Assembly (NCBI GenBank): GCA_025210805.1
Contig: JAOAQX010000028.1
Coordinates: 62,001-126,000, forward strand
Origin: Flavobacteriales bacterium
GTDB lineage: Bacteria > Bacteroidota > Bacteroidia > Flavobacteriales > CAJXXR01
Direction of reading: 5' to 3'
DNA length: 64,000 bases
Part shown: in pieces, positions 57,154-64,000 of the stretch
Layout: each line of letters begins with the position of its first letter
Numbering within the stretch: the stretch's first letter is position 1
Notes under the pieces: generated by a model
Told to the model about the DNA's origin: nothing
The model's database searches: none
The model's input: only the letters and a program-made list of their open reading frames with translations
Program-made: the position numbers and the translations under genes

Positions 57154-57873
57154 ATGTCAAATTTGTATATAATTATTCCTTGTTATAATGAGGAGAAGAG
57201 ACTTCATCAAAATGAAGTAGAAAAACTACTTAATTTAATTCCAGAAAGTAAAATCATTTTTGCTAATGATGGGAGTACAGACCAAACCGTTTCTGTACTT
57301 CAAAGTATCCAAAAAATAGCACCTGATAGAATTGAGATTTACGATTTTACACAAAATGAAGGAAAAGCAAAAGTTGTGTATAAATCGATCCATAAAGCAT
57401 TAGAAAATCCAGAAGTAGATTATATTGCTTATCTAGATGCTGATTTTTCTACCAATGCTAAGAATTTCAAATTGATATACGATGGACTTATGAGTTCTCG
57501 CAAAAAATTTGCTTTGGGTTCTAGAGTAAAACTACTAGGAAGACGTATTGATAGAAAAGTATCAAGGCATTATATTGGACGTTTTATTGTTACTTTTTTA
57601 GGATTCAAACACGCTTTGCCTGTTTATGATACCCAATGCGGAGCAAAAATATTTCATAGATCCATTTTTGAACAAGCTTTAACAGCACCTTTCAAATGCT
57701 CGTGGCTTTTCGACTATGAATTTCTCATAAGACTAAAAAAACAGGATTTACTTAAAGAAGGAATAGAAATTCCTATCCATGAGTGGATTGATGTAGCTGG
57801 TTCTAAACTAGGTTATAAATCAGCAATAAAAATTCTAAGGGAAATTTTGACTATTTATTCAATTCCAAAATAA
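57154..57873 (+). CDS. Glycosyltransferase family 2 (polyprenyl-phosphate type)
   Basis: The 239-residue enzyme has the GT-A start LYIIIPCYNEEKRLHQNEVE, NDGSTDQTV, the metal-binding DAD in AYLDADFSTNAKN, and VYDTQCGAKIF with SWLFDYEFLIRL. The length and the QCGAK motif are close to dolichyl-phosphate-like sugar transferases. A GT-C-like membrane protein is encoded 12 bases downstream. TATATTTG (57123-57130) is a possible -7 box. The sugar is unknown. Confidence 0.85.
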   Translation: MSNLYIIIPCYNEEKRLHQNEVEKLLNLIPESKIIFANDGSTDQTVSVLQSIQKIAPDRIEIYDFTQNEGKAKVVYKSIHKALENPEVDYIAYLDADFSTNAKNFKLIYDGLMSSRKKFALGSRVKLLGRRIDRKVSRHYIGRFIVTFLGFKHALPVYDTQCGAKIFHRSIFEQALTAPFKCSWLFDYEFLIRLKKQDLLKEGIEIPIHEWIDVAGSKLGYKSAIKILREILTIYSIPK

Positions 57874-57885
57874 CAATCATATCTG

Positions 57886-59388
57886 ATGATTTCGGTATTC
57901 AACTCTACGATATCCAAAATGGGACTGAAGCCTATTTTGACCCTATTATTCATTGTTTTTTTCTTGCATTTATGGCTATTTGAAGTGTATATGCCTTGTT
58001 GGTATGACATGTCTTTGTTCCATAGTGTGACAGACTCTTTACTCAACGGAAATGGTTTTGATGTTTGGATAAATCCACTATTTAATAGTGAACGAGACAT
58101 GCTTATGCATGGTCCCGTCTTCTATTTGATACAGGCTTTTATCTTGACCATTTTTGGAAATACACATTTTAGTTTTCTTATTTTAGGTTTTGTGGTTTAT
58201 TTACTAATTGCCCGATTTTTATGGAAATTTAATGAACCAAAAATCGCATTAATAGCACTATTGTTAATCTCCATGGATGCCGTTTTTGGTAAAAGTATTC
58301 ACAACGGAAGAATGGATATTTTAGCGGGATTATTTGCCTTTATATCTTATATTTTGGCAGTGGACTTTAAGGGAGAAACAAAGAAAATTACCCTAATTGG
58401 ACTGTCTGCCACACTTGGATTTCTTACTACTCCACGTGTTGCCGTAGTTTTAATACCCATTGTGTTATACGTTGTTTATGTGCAATTTTTTCAAGCAAAA
58501 ACCACCAATAAAATCCAAAATATTGCTTGGTTAATCTCTATTCCGTTGGTTTTAGTAAGCGTTTGGGTTTTTGCAGGTTTTGGTGGCTTTGAAGGATTTA
58601 TTAAATACTTTTTTAAAGACAAAACTTATCATCACAATATCGAAGGAAGTTTGATGAGTAAGTTTGTTGGAGGGAATTGGTTGGTTGTAAAATCACAGAT
58701 TTATATTAGTTATTCTCTACTGTTGATGACACTTTATGCCGTGATTTTTAAAAGGGAATGGTTTAAGGAAATATGGTTTTCACTTGCTGTTGCAGTCTTT
58801 TTAGTTTTCCATTTTATGGTAAAAGATGTGGGTGTTTACACCATGTTGTACCTTCCGATAGCTTATAGTTTTGTCATTCGAATTGCCTTTAGATTTAAGC
58901 CTGTTTTTAGAAATATATACTTACTTGGATTTATTGCCTTTGGGATGATGTTGTTTTTTACAAAATCATCATTTTTAGTTCTTTCAAAAGATTATAACCA
59001 TCCCAAGAACCTAAAAGAATTTATCGTTCAACACACACAAGAAGGAGATAAAATATTAGGTTCAAATGTGAGTTATCTTTCTGCTTTTGAGACAAAAAGA
59101 GATTTTAGGCTATGGACTTTTATGGAAGTGCCTATGCTCGAAAATATTGAACATATCTTTAAAGATAAAGATGTGGACTATGTTCTTTTTACCACTTTTG
59201 ATATCCGAAAAACAAAAAAATATACTTTCCCTGTGAAGCTTGAACCCGTTGCTACTTTAGATCTTAGACCAGCAAAGTATATTGAGGTAAAGAAAAAGCT
59301 TTCTAAAACGCCTTTGGCTGGTAATTTCCTGAATGACGAATTTGATATCCAAGGGATGACACTTTATAAAGTAGTGTATCCAGAGTAG
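57886..59388 (+). CDS. Multi-span membrane glycosyltransferase (GT39/ArnT-like)
   Basis: The 500-residue product has about ten membrane segments and a first external loop with YDMSLFHSVTDSLLNGNGF and LMHGPVFYLIQAF, as in GT-C enzymes that use lipid-linked sugars. The soluble C-terminal part follows the last membrane segment (MMLFFTKSSFLVLS). An alternative ATG lies at 57919. It probably uses the lipid-linked sugar made by the GT2 enzyme upstream. This is inference from the pairing. Confidence 0.75.
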   Translation: MISVFNSTISKMGLKPILTLLFIVFFLHLWLFEVYMPCWYDMSLFHSVTDSLLNGNGFDVWINPLFNSERDMLMHGPVFYLIQAFILTIFGNTHFSFLILGFVVYLLIARFLWKFNEPKIALIALLLISMDAVFGKSIHNGRMDILAGLFAFISYILAVDFKGETKKITLIGLSATLGFLTTPRVAVVLIPIVLYVVYVQFFQAKTTNKIQNIAWLISIPLVLVSVWVFAGFGGFEGFIKYFFKDKTYHHNIEGSLMSKFVGGNWLVVKSQIYISYSLLLMTLYAVIFKREWFKEIWFSLAVAVFLVFHFMVKDVGVYTMLYLPIAYSFVIRIAFRFKPVFRNIYLLGFIAFGMMLFFTKSSFLVLSKDYNHPKNLKEFIVQHTQEGDKILGSNVSYLSAFETKRDFRLWTFMEVPMLENIEHIFKDKDVDYVLFTTFDIRKTKKYTFPVKLEPVATLDLRPAKYIEVKKKLSKTPLAGNFLNDEFDIQGMTLYKVVYPE

Positions 59389-59427
59389 TTTTTAAAAAAT
59401 CCTAAAGACAACTTTCAATAGATTATT

Positions 59428-59459
59428 TTGCTTAGGATAAATATCTATGTGTAACTTTG
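59428..59459 (+). promoter_or_regulatory. Promoter of gatC
   Basis: TTG (59428-59430) and TAACTTTG (59452-59459) are 21 bases apart and precede the ATG by 21 bases. Confidence 0.7.
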
Positions 59460-59480
59460 GACATTATTATCAGATAAAAG

Positions 59481-59768
59481 ATGAAAGTAGATCATAATAC
59501 CATAGCTCATTTAGAGCGACTTGCAAAGCTCAAATTTTCGGAAGAAGAAAAGGGTAAAATGCTTCAAGATTTTGAGAAAATTGTCGGATTCGTTGATCAG
59601 CTCAATGAATTAGATACTACAGGGATTGATCCTCAAGTGTATGTGAATGAGGAGTTTGATCATTACAGGAAAGATGAGGCAGAAATACTAGTATCTAAAG
59701 AAGAAGCACTTAAAAATGCTGCAAAAAAAGACTCTTTCTATATTCGTGTACCAAAGGTTTTAAAATAA
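59481..59768 (+). CDS. gatC: Glutamyl/aspartyl-tRNA amidotransferase subunit C
   Basis: The 95-residue small subunit has HLERLAKLKFSEEEKGKMLQ and KIVGFVDQLNELDTTGIDP, the usual GatC helices, and the C-terminal FYIRVPKVL. With GatA and GatB it makes Gln-tRNA or Asn-tRNA from mischarged tRNA. The other subunits are not in the window. The DAHP synthase gene starts directly after its stop. Confidence 0.95.
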   Translation: MKVDHNTIAHLERLAKLKFSEEEKGKMLQDFEKIVGFVDQLNELDTTGIDPQVYVNEEFDHYRKDEAEILVSKEEALKNAAKKDSFYIRVPKVLK

Positions 59769-60842
59769 ATGCTTCAATCACTTTTTGATAAAAAAAACAA
59801 CCACCGTTGTACCGATTTTATTTGGTCTGGACCTTGTAGTGCCGAGAGTTATGAGCAGGTTTTTGAAACGGCTTCGCAGCTCAAACAAAAAGGAATAGAA
59901 ACCATTAGGGCAGGAATTTGGAAACCCAGAACAAGACCCAATAGTTTTGAAGGAATTGGTTATCCAGCGTTGGATTGGATGGCGGATATCAAAAACAAAT
60001 TGTCGGTAGAAATAACGACAGAAGTGGCAAGTGCAAAACATGTAGAAGCTTGCTTAAAATCTGGTTTTGATGCTCTTTGGATAGGAGCAAGAACCACCGT
60101 AAATCCTTTTTTGGTTCAAGAAATTGCAGAAAGCCTTAGAGGAGTAGATATCCCCGTTTTTATCAAAAATCCAATTCATGCAGAAATAGGACTTTGGATA
60201 GGAGCCATAGAGCGTTTTGAGCAAATGAATATTTCTAAAATTGGAAATATTTTTCGTGGTTTCCACACCATGAACTCAGCCCCATATCGTAATCAGCCCG
60301 TCTGGAAACTTGCTTTAGAAGTGAAAAGACAATTCCCAGGAATTCCGATGATTTGTGATCCTAGCCATATTGCAGGAAAGAGAAATTTACTTAAAGGAAT
60401 TTCGCAAACAGCCATCGATCTCAATTTTGATGGACTCATGCTGGAGTCTCATATTAATCCAGATAGTGCATTAAGTGACTCTTTACAACAACTTACCCCA
60501 GCCAATCTTTTCACAATGCTCGAAGAATTGGTTCAGAAAAAAGATCATTTCATCAACCCAGAAATTGTTCAAGAATTTCAAAAAGTACGAGTAGATATAG
60601 ATCAGCTTGATAAAAAACTTTTAGAAATTATTGAAAATAGAGCCGAGCTTATTGATAAAATCGGGGATTGGAAAGACGCTAATCAAGTACAAATTTTTCA
60701 GTTAGAACGATACCAACAGATCTTGGAGTCTAGAAAAAAGTACGCAAAGGATCTTCAATATCTTCCTCAAGATTTTGTACAAGAACTCTTTGAGTTAATT
60801 CATAAATTTTCTATTGCTCAGCAATTGGGGAAAAACCAATAA
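59769..60842 (+). CDS. aroF: Fused DAHP synthase / chorismate mutase
   Basis: The 357-residue protein has two parts. Residues 1-260 form a DAHP synthase of the KDO8P-like type (WSGPCSAESYEQVFETA, RAGIWKPRTRPNSFEGIG, WIGARTTVNPFLVQEIAE, PMICDPSHIAGKR). Residues ~265-357 form an AroQ-type chorismate mutase (VRVDIDQLDKKLLEIIENRAELIDKIGDWK). In relatives, such a fusion lets chorismate products control the first step of aromatic synthesis. The mutase is at the C-terminal end here. The ATG follows the gatC stop without a gap. Confidence 0.92.
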   Translation: MLQSLFDKKNNHRCTDFIWSGPCSAESYEQVFETASQLKQKGIETIRAGIWKPRTRPNSFEGIGYPALDWMADIKNKLSVEITTEVASAKHVEACLKSGFDALWIGARTTVNPFLVQEIAESLRGVDIPVFIKNPIHAEIGLWIGAIERFEQMNISKIGNIFRGFHTMNSAPYRNQPVWKLALEVKRQFPGIPMICDPSHIAGKRNLLKGISQTAIDLNFDGLMLESHINPDSALSDSLQQLTPANLFTMLEELVQKKDHFINPEIVQEFQKVRVDIDQLDKKLLEIIENRAELIDKIGDWKDANQVQIFQLERYQQILESRKKYAKDLQYLPQDFVQELFELIHKFSIAQQLGKNQ

Positions 60843-60920
60843 TTTAATCCTATTTCCATTCATTTTTCCATAAATTAGTAGGAATCAATAGTAGCATATT
60901 GAGCAAAAATATTTTATAGA

Positions 60921-62609
60921 ATGAAAAAATGGGTTCTTGACCGAAAAAATCCTGAGAAAATAACAAACCTTTCCAAGGAACTAAATATATCACCAGCAAT
61001 AGCTCAACTTTTGCTCAATAGAGGTATTGATTCAATTGAAAAAGCTCATGAATTTTTTAAGCCTCAAAAAAAAGGAATTCATAATCCTTGGCTTATGAAG
61101 GACATGGATATTGCTGTTGAGCGTGTTTTATACCACAAAGAACAAAATAACCCCATAATGGTTTATGGAGATTATGATGTGGACGGAACAACCTCCGTAG
61201 CCTTGATGTATTCATTTTTGAAGAGTATTCAGGTTGATGCTCAGTTCTATATACCCGATAGATATACCGAAGGTTATGGAGTTTCAGAAAAAGGAATTGA
61301 GAAAGCAGTTAATGAGGGCGTAAAACTCATTATATCTTTGGATTGTGGAGTGAAAGCCATTCGGTTAATAGAAAAGGCGAGAAATTCTGGTATTGATTTT
61401 ATTGTTTGTGACCATCACCGTCCAGGGGCAGAATTACCTCCAGCAAATGCTGTTTTAGATCCTAAAAGAGCTGATTGTAATTATCCTTTTAAAGAACTTT
61501 CTGGTTGTGGAGTGGGATTCAAATTAGCTCAAGCAATTGTTGATAAACTTCAAATTTCTGAGGAAATTTTAAATCAGTATTTAGATCTTGTTGCTATTTC
61601 AATAGGAGCAGACTTAGTTTCAATAACTGGAGAAAACAGAATATTAGCCACTCTTGGACTTCAAGAGATTAATAAGAGAACAAGAGTAGGTATCCAACCC
61701 TTAATAGACAAATTAGAAGAAGTTACAATAGAAAATGTCGTTTTTCAGATCGCTCCAAAAATAAACGCAGCAGGTAGAATTCAACATGCTCATTCTGCAG
61801 TAAATATGCTCATTGAAAAAGATGTGCAAAATGCCCAAGATTTATGTGAGAAAATCATTCAGTTTAATGAGACAAGAAGAGATTTTGATGAAGAAATTAC
61901 TGAATATGCTTGGAAAGAAACGCAAGATAATCAAGAAAAATATCATTATACTAATGTCGTTTCTGGTGCAGAATGGCATAAAGGTGTCATCGGAATTGTT
62001 GCATCAAGACTCATAGAAAAGCATTACCGCCCTACAATTGTTTTTACAGAAAAGGAGGGAAAACTTACTGGCTCGGCTCGTTCAATTCCTGGTTTTGATC
62101 TTTATGAAGCGTTACAGGCTTGTTCTGATAATATCGAACAGTTTGGTGGTCATTATTTTGCTGCAGGACTTACGATTAAAAAAGAGAATCTTGAAGATTT
62201 TAAAAATCAGTTTGAAAAATACGCTAGCAGGATACTTTCAGAAGAAGATTTAATAGAGAAAGTGCATTTGGAAAGTGAACTTAACTTCGATGATATTTCT
62301 GACAATTTTTTCAATCAATTAGCGATGTTCGAACCTCATGGTCCAGATAATTTACCTCCTATTTTCGGAGCAAAAAATGTAATTGATACAGGCTGGTCTC
62401 GAAAAGTAGGGAAAGAATCCCAGCACATTTCTTTTGCCATAAAACAAAGAGAAAGTAAAAATGCTTTTAAAGGCATTGGTTTCGGAATTGGCGAATCTTT
62501 TGCCCAAATGGCACGAACAAATCAATTTGCCATTGCATATTCTATCAAGAAAAACAAATGGAGAGACCGAGAAGAAATTCAGCTAAATATTAAGGATATT
62601 AAGTTTTAG
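60921..62609 (+). CDS. recJ: Single-stranded-DNA exonuclease RecJ
   Basis: The 562-residue 5-prime to 3-prime exonuclease has the DHH-family motifs: D84-Y-D86-V-D88 in YGDYDVDGTT, SLDCGVK, DHH at 164-166 in VCDHHRPG, and the DHHA1 domain near the C-terminal part (SARSIPGFDLYEAL, FGGHYFAAGLTI). It works in recombination and mismatch repair. It lies alone after aroF, with 78 bases between. Confidence 0.95.
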   Translation: MKKWVLDRKNPEKITNLSKELNISPAIAQLLLNRGIDSIEKAHEFFKPQKKGIHNPWLMKDMDIAVERVLYHKEQNNPIMVYGDYDVDGTTSVALMYSFLKSIQVDAQFYIPDRYTEGYGVSEKGIEKAVNEGVKLIISLDCGVKAIRLIEKARNSGIDFIVCDHHRPGAELPPANAVLDPKRADCNYPFKELSGCGVGFKLAQAIVDKLQISEEILNQYLDLVAISIGADLVSITGENRILATLGLQEINKRTRVGIQPLIDKLEEVTIENVVFQIAPKINAAGRIQHAHSAVNMLIEKDVQNAQDLCEKIIQFNETRRDFDEEITEYAWKETQDNQEKYHYTNVVSGAEWHKGVIGIVASRLIEKHYRPTIVFTEKEGKLTGSARSIPGFDLYEALQACSDNIEQFGGHYFAAGLTIKKENLEDFKNQFEKYASRILSEEDLIEKVHLESELNFDDISDNFFNQLAMFEPHGPDNLPPIFGAKNVIDTGWSRKVGKESQHISFAIKQRESKNAFKGIGFGIGESFAQMARTNQFAIAYSIKKNKWRDREEIQLNIKDIKF

Positions 62610-62640
62610 AGAATAGTCTTTTGAGGCTATCTGGTCTTAT

Positions 62641-62671
62641 TATGTAAAGAAAATCGCATTTTCTTTACATA
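62641..62671. terminator. Hairpin between recJ and cdd
   Basis: TATGTAAAGAAAAT (62641-62654) and ATTTTCTTTACATA (62658-62671) are exact reverse complements with a 3-base loop. A third copy of TATGTAAAGA lies at 62682-62691. The genes converge here, so a terminator role is likely, but no long T-run follows. Confidence 0.65.
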
Positions 62672-62732
62672 GTTGATTTCTTATGTAAAGATTTTTCATT
62701 TTTGTATACATAGACTATTGGAAAGTTGGATG

Positions 62733-63221
62733 CTATTCCTTCAATCCCTTTTCATAAAATCCAAAAGGAAGGATATCGGCTATGGAATTCATAACATATA
62801 CTTCAGAACTATCAGATTGAAGAATGATTTGGATGTCTGATTCTTGTTTCTGTTCATATTCAAACATTACTTGTCTGCAAGCACCGCAAGGAGATAGAAT
62901 TCCGAGTGTTTCGAATTTATTGGAACCACCTACAATGGCAACTGAAACAATTTTTGAATCAGAAAATGTAGCTCCATAATGAAAAAAGGCCACTCTTTCT
63001 GCACAAAGCCCAGATGGATAGGCGGCGTTCTCTTGGTTAGATCCCAGAACTATTTCCCCATTTTCAAGAAGTAAAGCTGCACCAACTTTAAAATTAGAAT
63101 AAGGAGCATACGCTTTTGCTTGGGCTTCACGAGCTTTAGCAAGAAGTTTTTGTTTTGCAGTGTCTAATGCTTCTTTATTAGGAAATTCAGAATATTCGAG
63201 TTGGAACTGATGTTTTTTCAT
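62733..63221 (-). CDS. cdd: Cytidine deaminase
   Basis: The 162-residue zinc enzyme deaminates cytidine and deoxycytidine for pyrimidine salvage. The first motif is C73-A-E75 (LCAERVAFF), and the second P-C112-G-A-C115 (SPCGACRQVM). The substrate-binding SNFKVGAALLLENG and NAAYPSGLC are present. This is the three-cysteine form, as in the homotetramers. Length is somewhat above the minimum of ~130 because of an N-terminal helix. Confidence 0.95.
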   Translation of the reverse strand: MKKHQFQLEYSEFPNKEALDTAKQKLLAKAREAQAKAYAPYSNFKVGAALLLENGEIVLGSNQENAAYPSGLCAERVAFFHYGATFSDSKIVSVAIVGGSNKFETLGILSPCGACRQVMFEYEQKQESDIQIILQSDSSEVYVMNSIADILPFGFYEKGLKE

Positions 63222-63281
63222 ATTGATTGAAGTAGATGTTTATAATATTTTTAGGTAAAATTCAGAAGATAAATCGATAGA

Positions 63282-63316
63282 AAAGCCCCCTTTTTTCTAT
63301 AAAAGGAGGCTTTACA
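63282..63316 (-). terminator. Terminator after pruA
   Basis: AAAGCCCCCTTTT (63282-63294) and AAAAGGAGGCTTT (63301-63313) pair with one mismatch and a 6-base loop. On the - strand it follows the pruA stop (63338) and has a short T-run. Confidence 0.75.
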
Positions 63317-63337
63317 ATAAAATACACTTATAATTTT

Positions 63338-64000
63338 TTATCCTAAGAATGGATATTTAAAATCTGTAGGCGGTACAAATGTTTCCTTGATAGTTCTTGG
63401 AGAAACCCATCTAAGAAGATTTAAGATAGATCCCGCTTTATCATTTGTTCCAGATGCACGAGCACCTCCAAATGGTTGTTGAGATACAACAGCTCCTGTT
63501 GGTTTATCATTAATATAGAAATTACCAGCAGAGTTTTGAAGCCTTTTACTAGCAGATTCTATGATATAACGATCATTTGAATAGATGGCTCCAGTAAGTG
63601 CGTACTCTGAAGTGCTGTCAACAAGATCTAAAGCTGCATCAAAATCATCATAAAGATAAATAGTCATTACAGGTCCAAAAAGCTCTGTAGACATGGTTTC
63701 AAACTGAGGGTTGGTAGTTAGTACAACTGTAGGTTCTATAAAGTAACCTTCAGATTTATCATAGTTTCCACCTAAGATAATTTCCGCATCATCAGCAGCC
63801 TTTACTTTATCTATATAAGAAGCTAATTTATTGAAAGAACCCTCGTGAATTACTGCATTAATGAAGTTTGAGAAATCTCTTGGCGTTCCCATTTTCATTT
63901 CAGCATGTTGTTTACTCATAATTGCTTGAACATCGTTCCAAAGACTCTTAGGAATATAAGAACGTGAAGCAGCAGAACATTTTTGACCTTGGAACTCAAA
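63338..64000 (-). CDS. pruA: L-glutamate gamma-semialdehyde dehydrogenase, C-terminal part
   Basis: The frame is open to the right end of the window, so the N-terminal half is cut off. The visible 220 residues begin FEFQGQKCSAASRSYIPKSL, with the catalytic cysteine as residue 8 of this part. They continue with PTVVLTTNP, FGPVMTIYLYD, and NDKPTGAVVSQQPFGGARASG. This is the usual 1-pyrroline-5-carboxylate dehydrogenase end of proline catabolism. An ATG at 63919 is internal. Confidence 0.92.
   Translation of the reverse strand, partial: FEFQGQKCSAASRSYIPKSLWNDVQAIMSKQHAEMKMGTPRDFSNFINAVIHEGSFNKLASYIDKVKAADDAEIILGGNYDKSEGYFIEPTVVLTTNPQFETMSTELFGPVMTIYLYDDFDAALDLVDSTSEYALTGAIYSNDRYIIESASKRLQNSAGNFYINDKPTGAVVSQQPFGGARASGTNDKAGSILNLLRWVSPRTIKETFVPPTDFKYPFLG

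Overview
The window is AT-rich DNA that looks like the chromosome of a member of the Bacteroidota, most likely of the Flavobacteriales type. Reasons seen in the sequence: ribosomal protein and RNA polymerase genes with Bacteroidota features (a long acidic L17 tail, L36 with a single cysteine, rpoC followed by a DUF3467 gene); secreted proteins ending their leaders in AQ; a type IX secretion sorting tail; A-rich leaders instead of Shine-Dalgarno sites; and several promoters of the form TTG-N19..22-TAnnTTTG, the known consensus of this phylum. I cannot name the family or genus.

Layout. (1) 1-9.7 kb, + strand: end of the spc operon and the alpha operon (rplO end, secY, map, infA, rpmJ, rpsM, rpsK, rpsD, rpoA, rplQ), a terminator, then carA-eno-gltA. 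The citrate synthase has a strongly mitochondrial-like sequence. (2) 9.7-23.7 kb: accessory region with secreted proteins of unknown function, tilS, dsbD, a paaG-paaH pair, an ABC-F ATPase, at least two decayed or frameshifted genes, and a family of short intergenic elements bounded by inverted repeats. (3) 23.7-30.2 kb: a T9SS-exported FG-GAP protein, a maf-aminotransferase-acetyltransferase operon, an outer-membrane-like protein, and two tandem paralogues with a four-cysteine N-terminal module. (4) 30.2-45.6 kb, + strand: xerC-hpf, tRNA-Thr, tRNA-Tyr, tuf, tRNA-Trp, secE-nusG-rplKAJL-rpoBC, a broken lipoprotein gene, and the DUF3467 gene. (5) 45.6-54.2 kb, mostly - strand: a two-gene acyltransferase operon that probably makes glycine or ornithine lipids, a DEAD-box helicase, an unknown lipoprotein (+), a VWA-like membrane protein, a four-helix-bundle protein and fabG. 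(6) 54.3-64 kb: a peptide-binding lipoprotein, MarR plus YceI-like pair, two glycosyltransferases, gatC, a fused DAHP synthase/chorismate mutase, recJ, cdd, and the end of pruA.

Most genes are housekeeping. The less ordinary material is the mosaic tandem paralogue pair (28.7-30.2 kb), the inverted-repeat element family (14.5-20.8 kb), an ATG-less secreted-protein gene preceded by a classic -1 slippery heptamer (14.84 kb), the asymmetric ABC-F protein, and the dense regulatory hairpins around tuf, trnW, rpoB and rpoC. I found no CRISPR array, phage, transposase gene or recognisable defence system. The candidates for something undescribed are therefore the paralogue pair, the element family and the possible frameshift.
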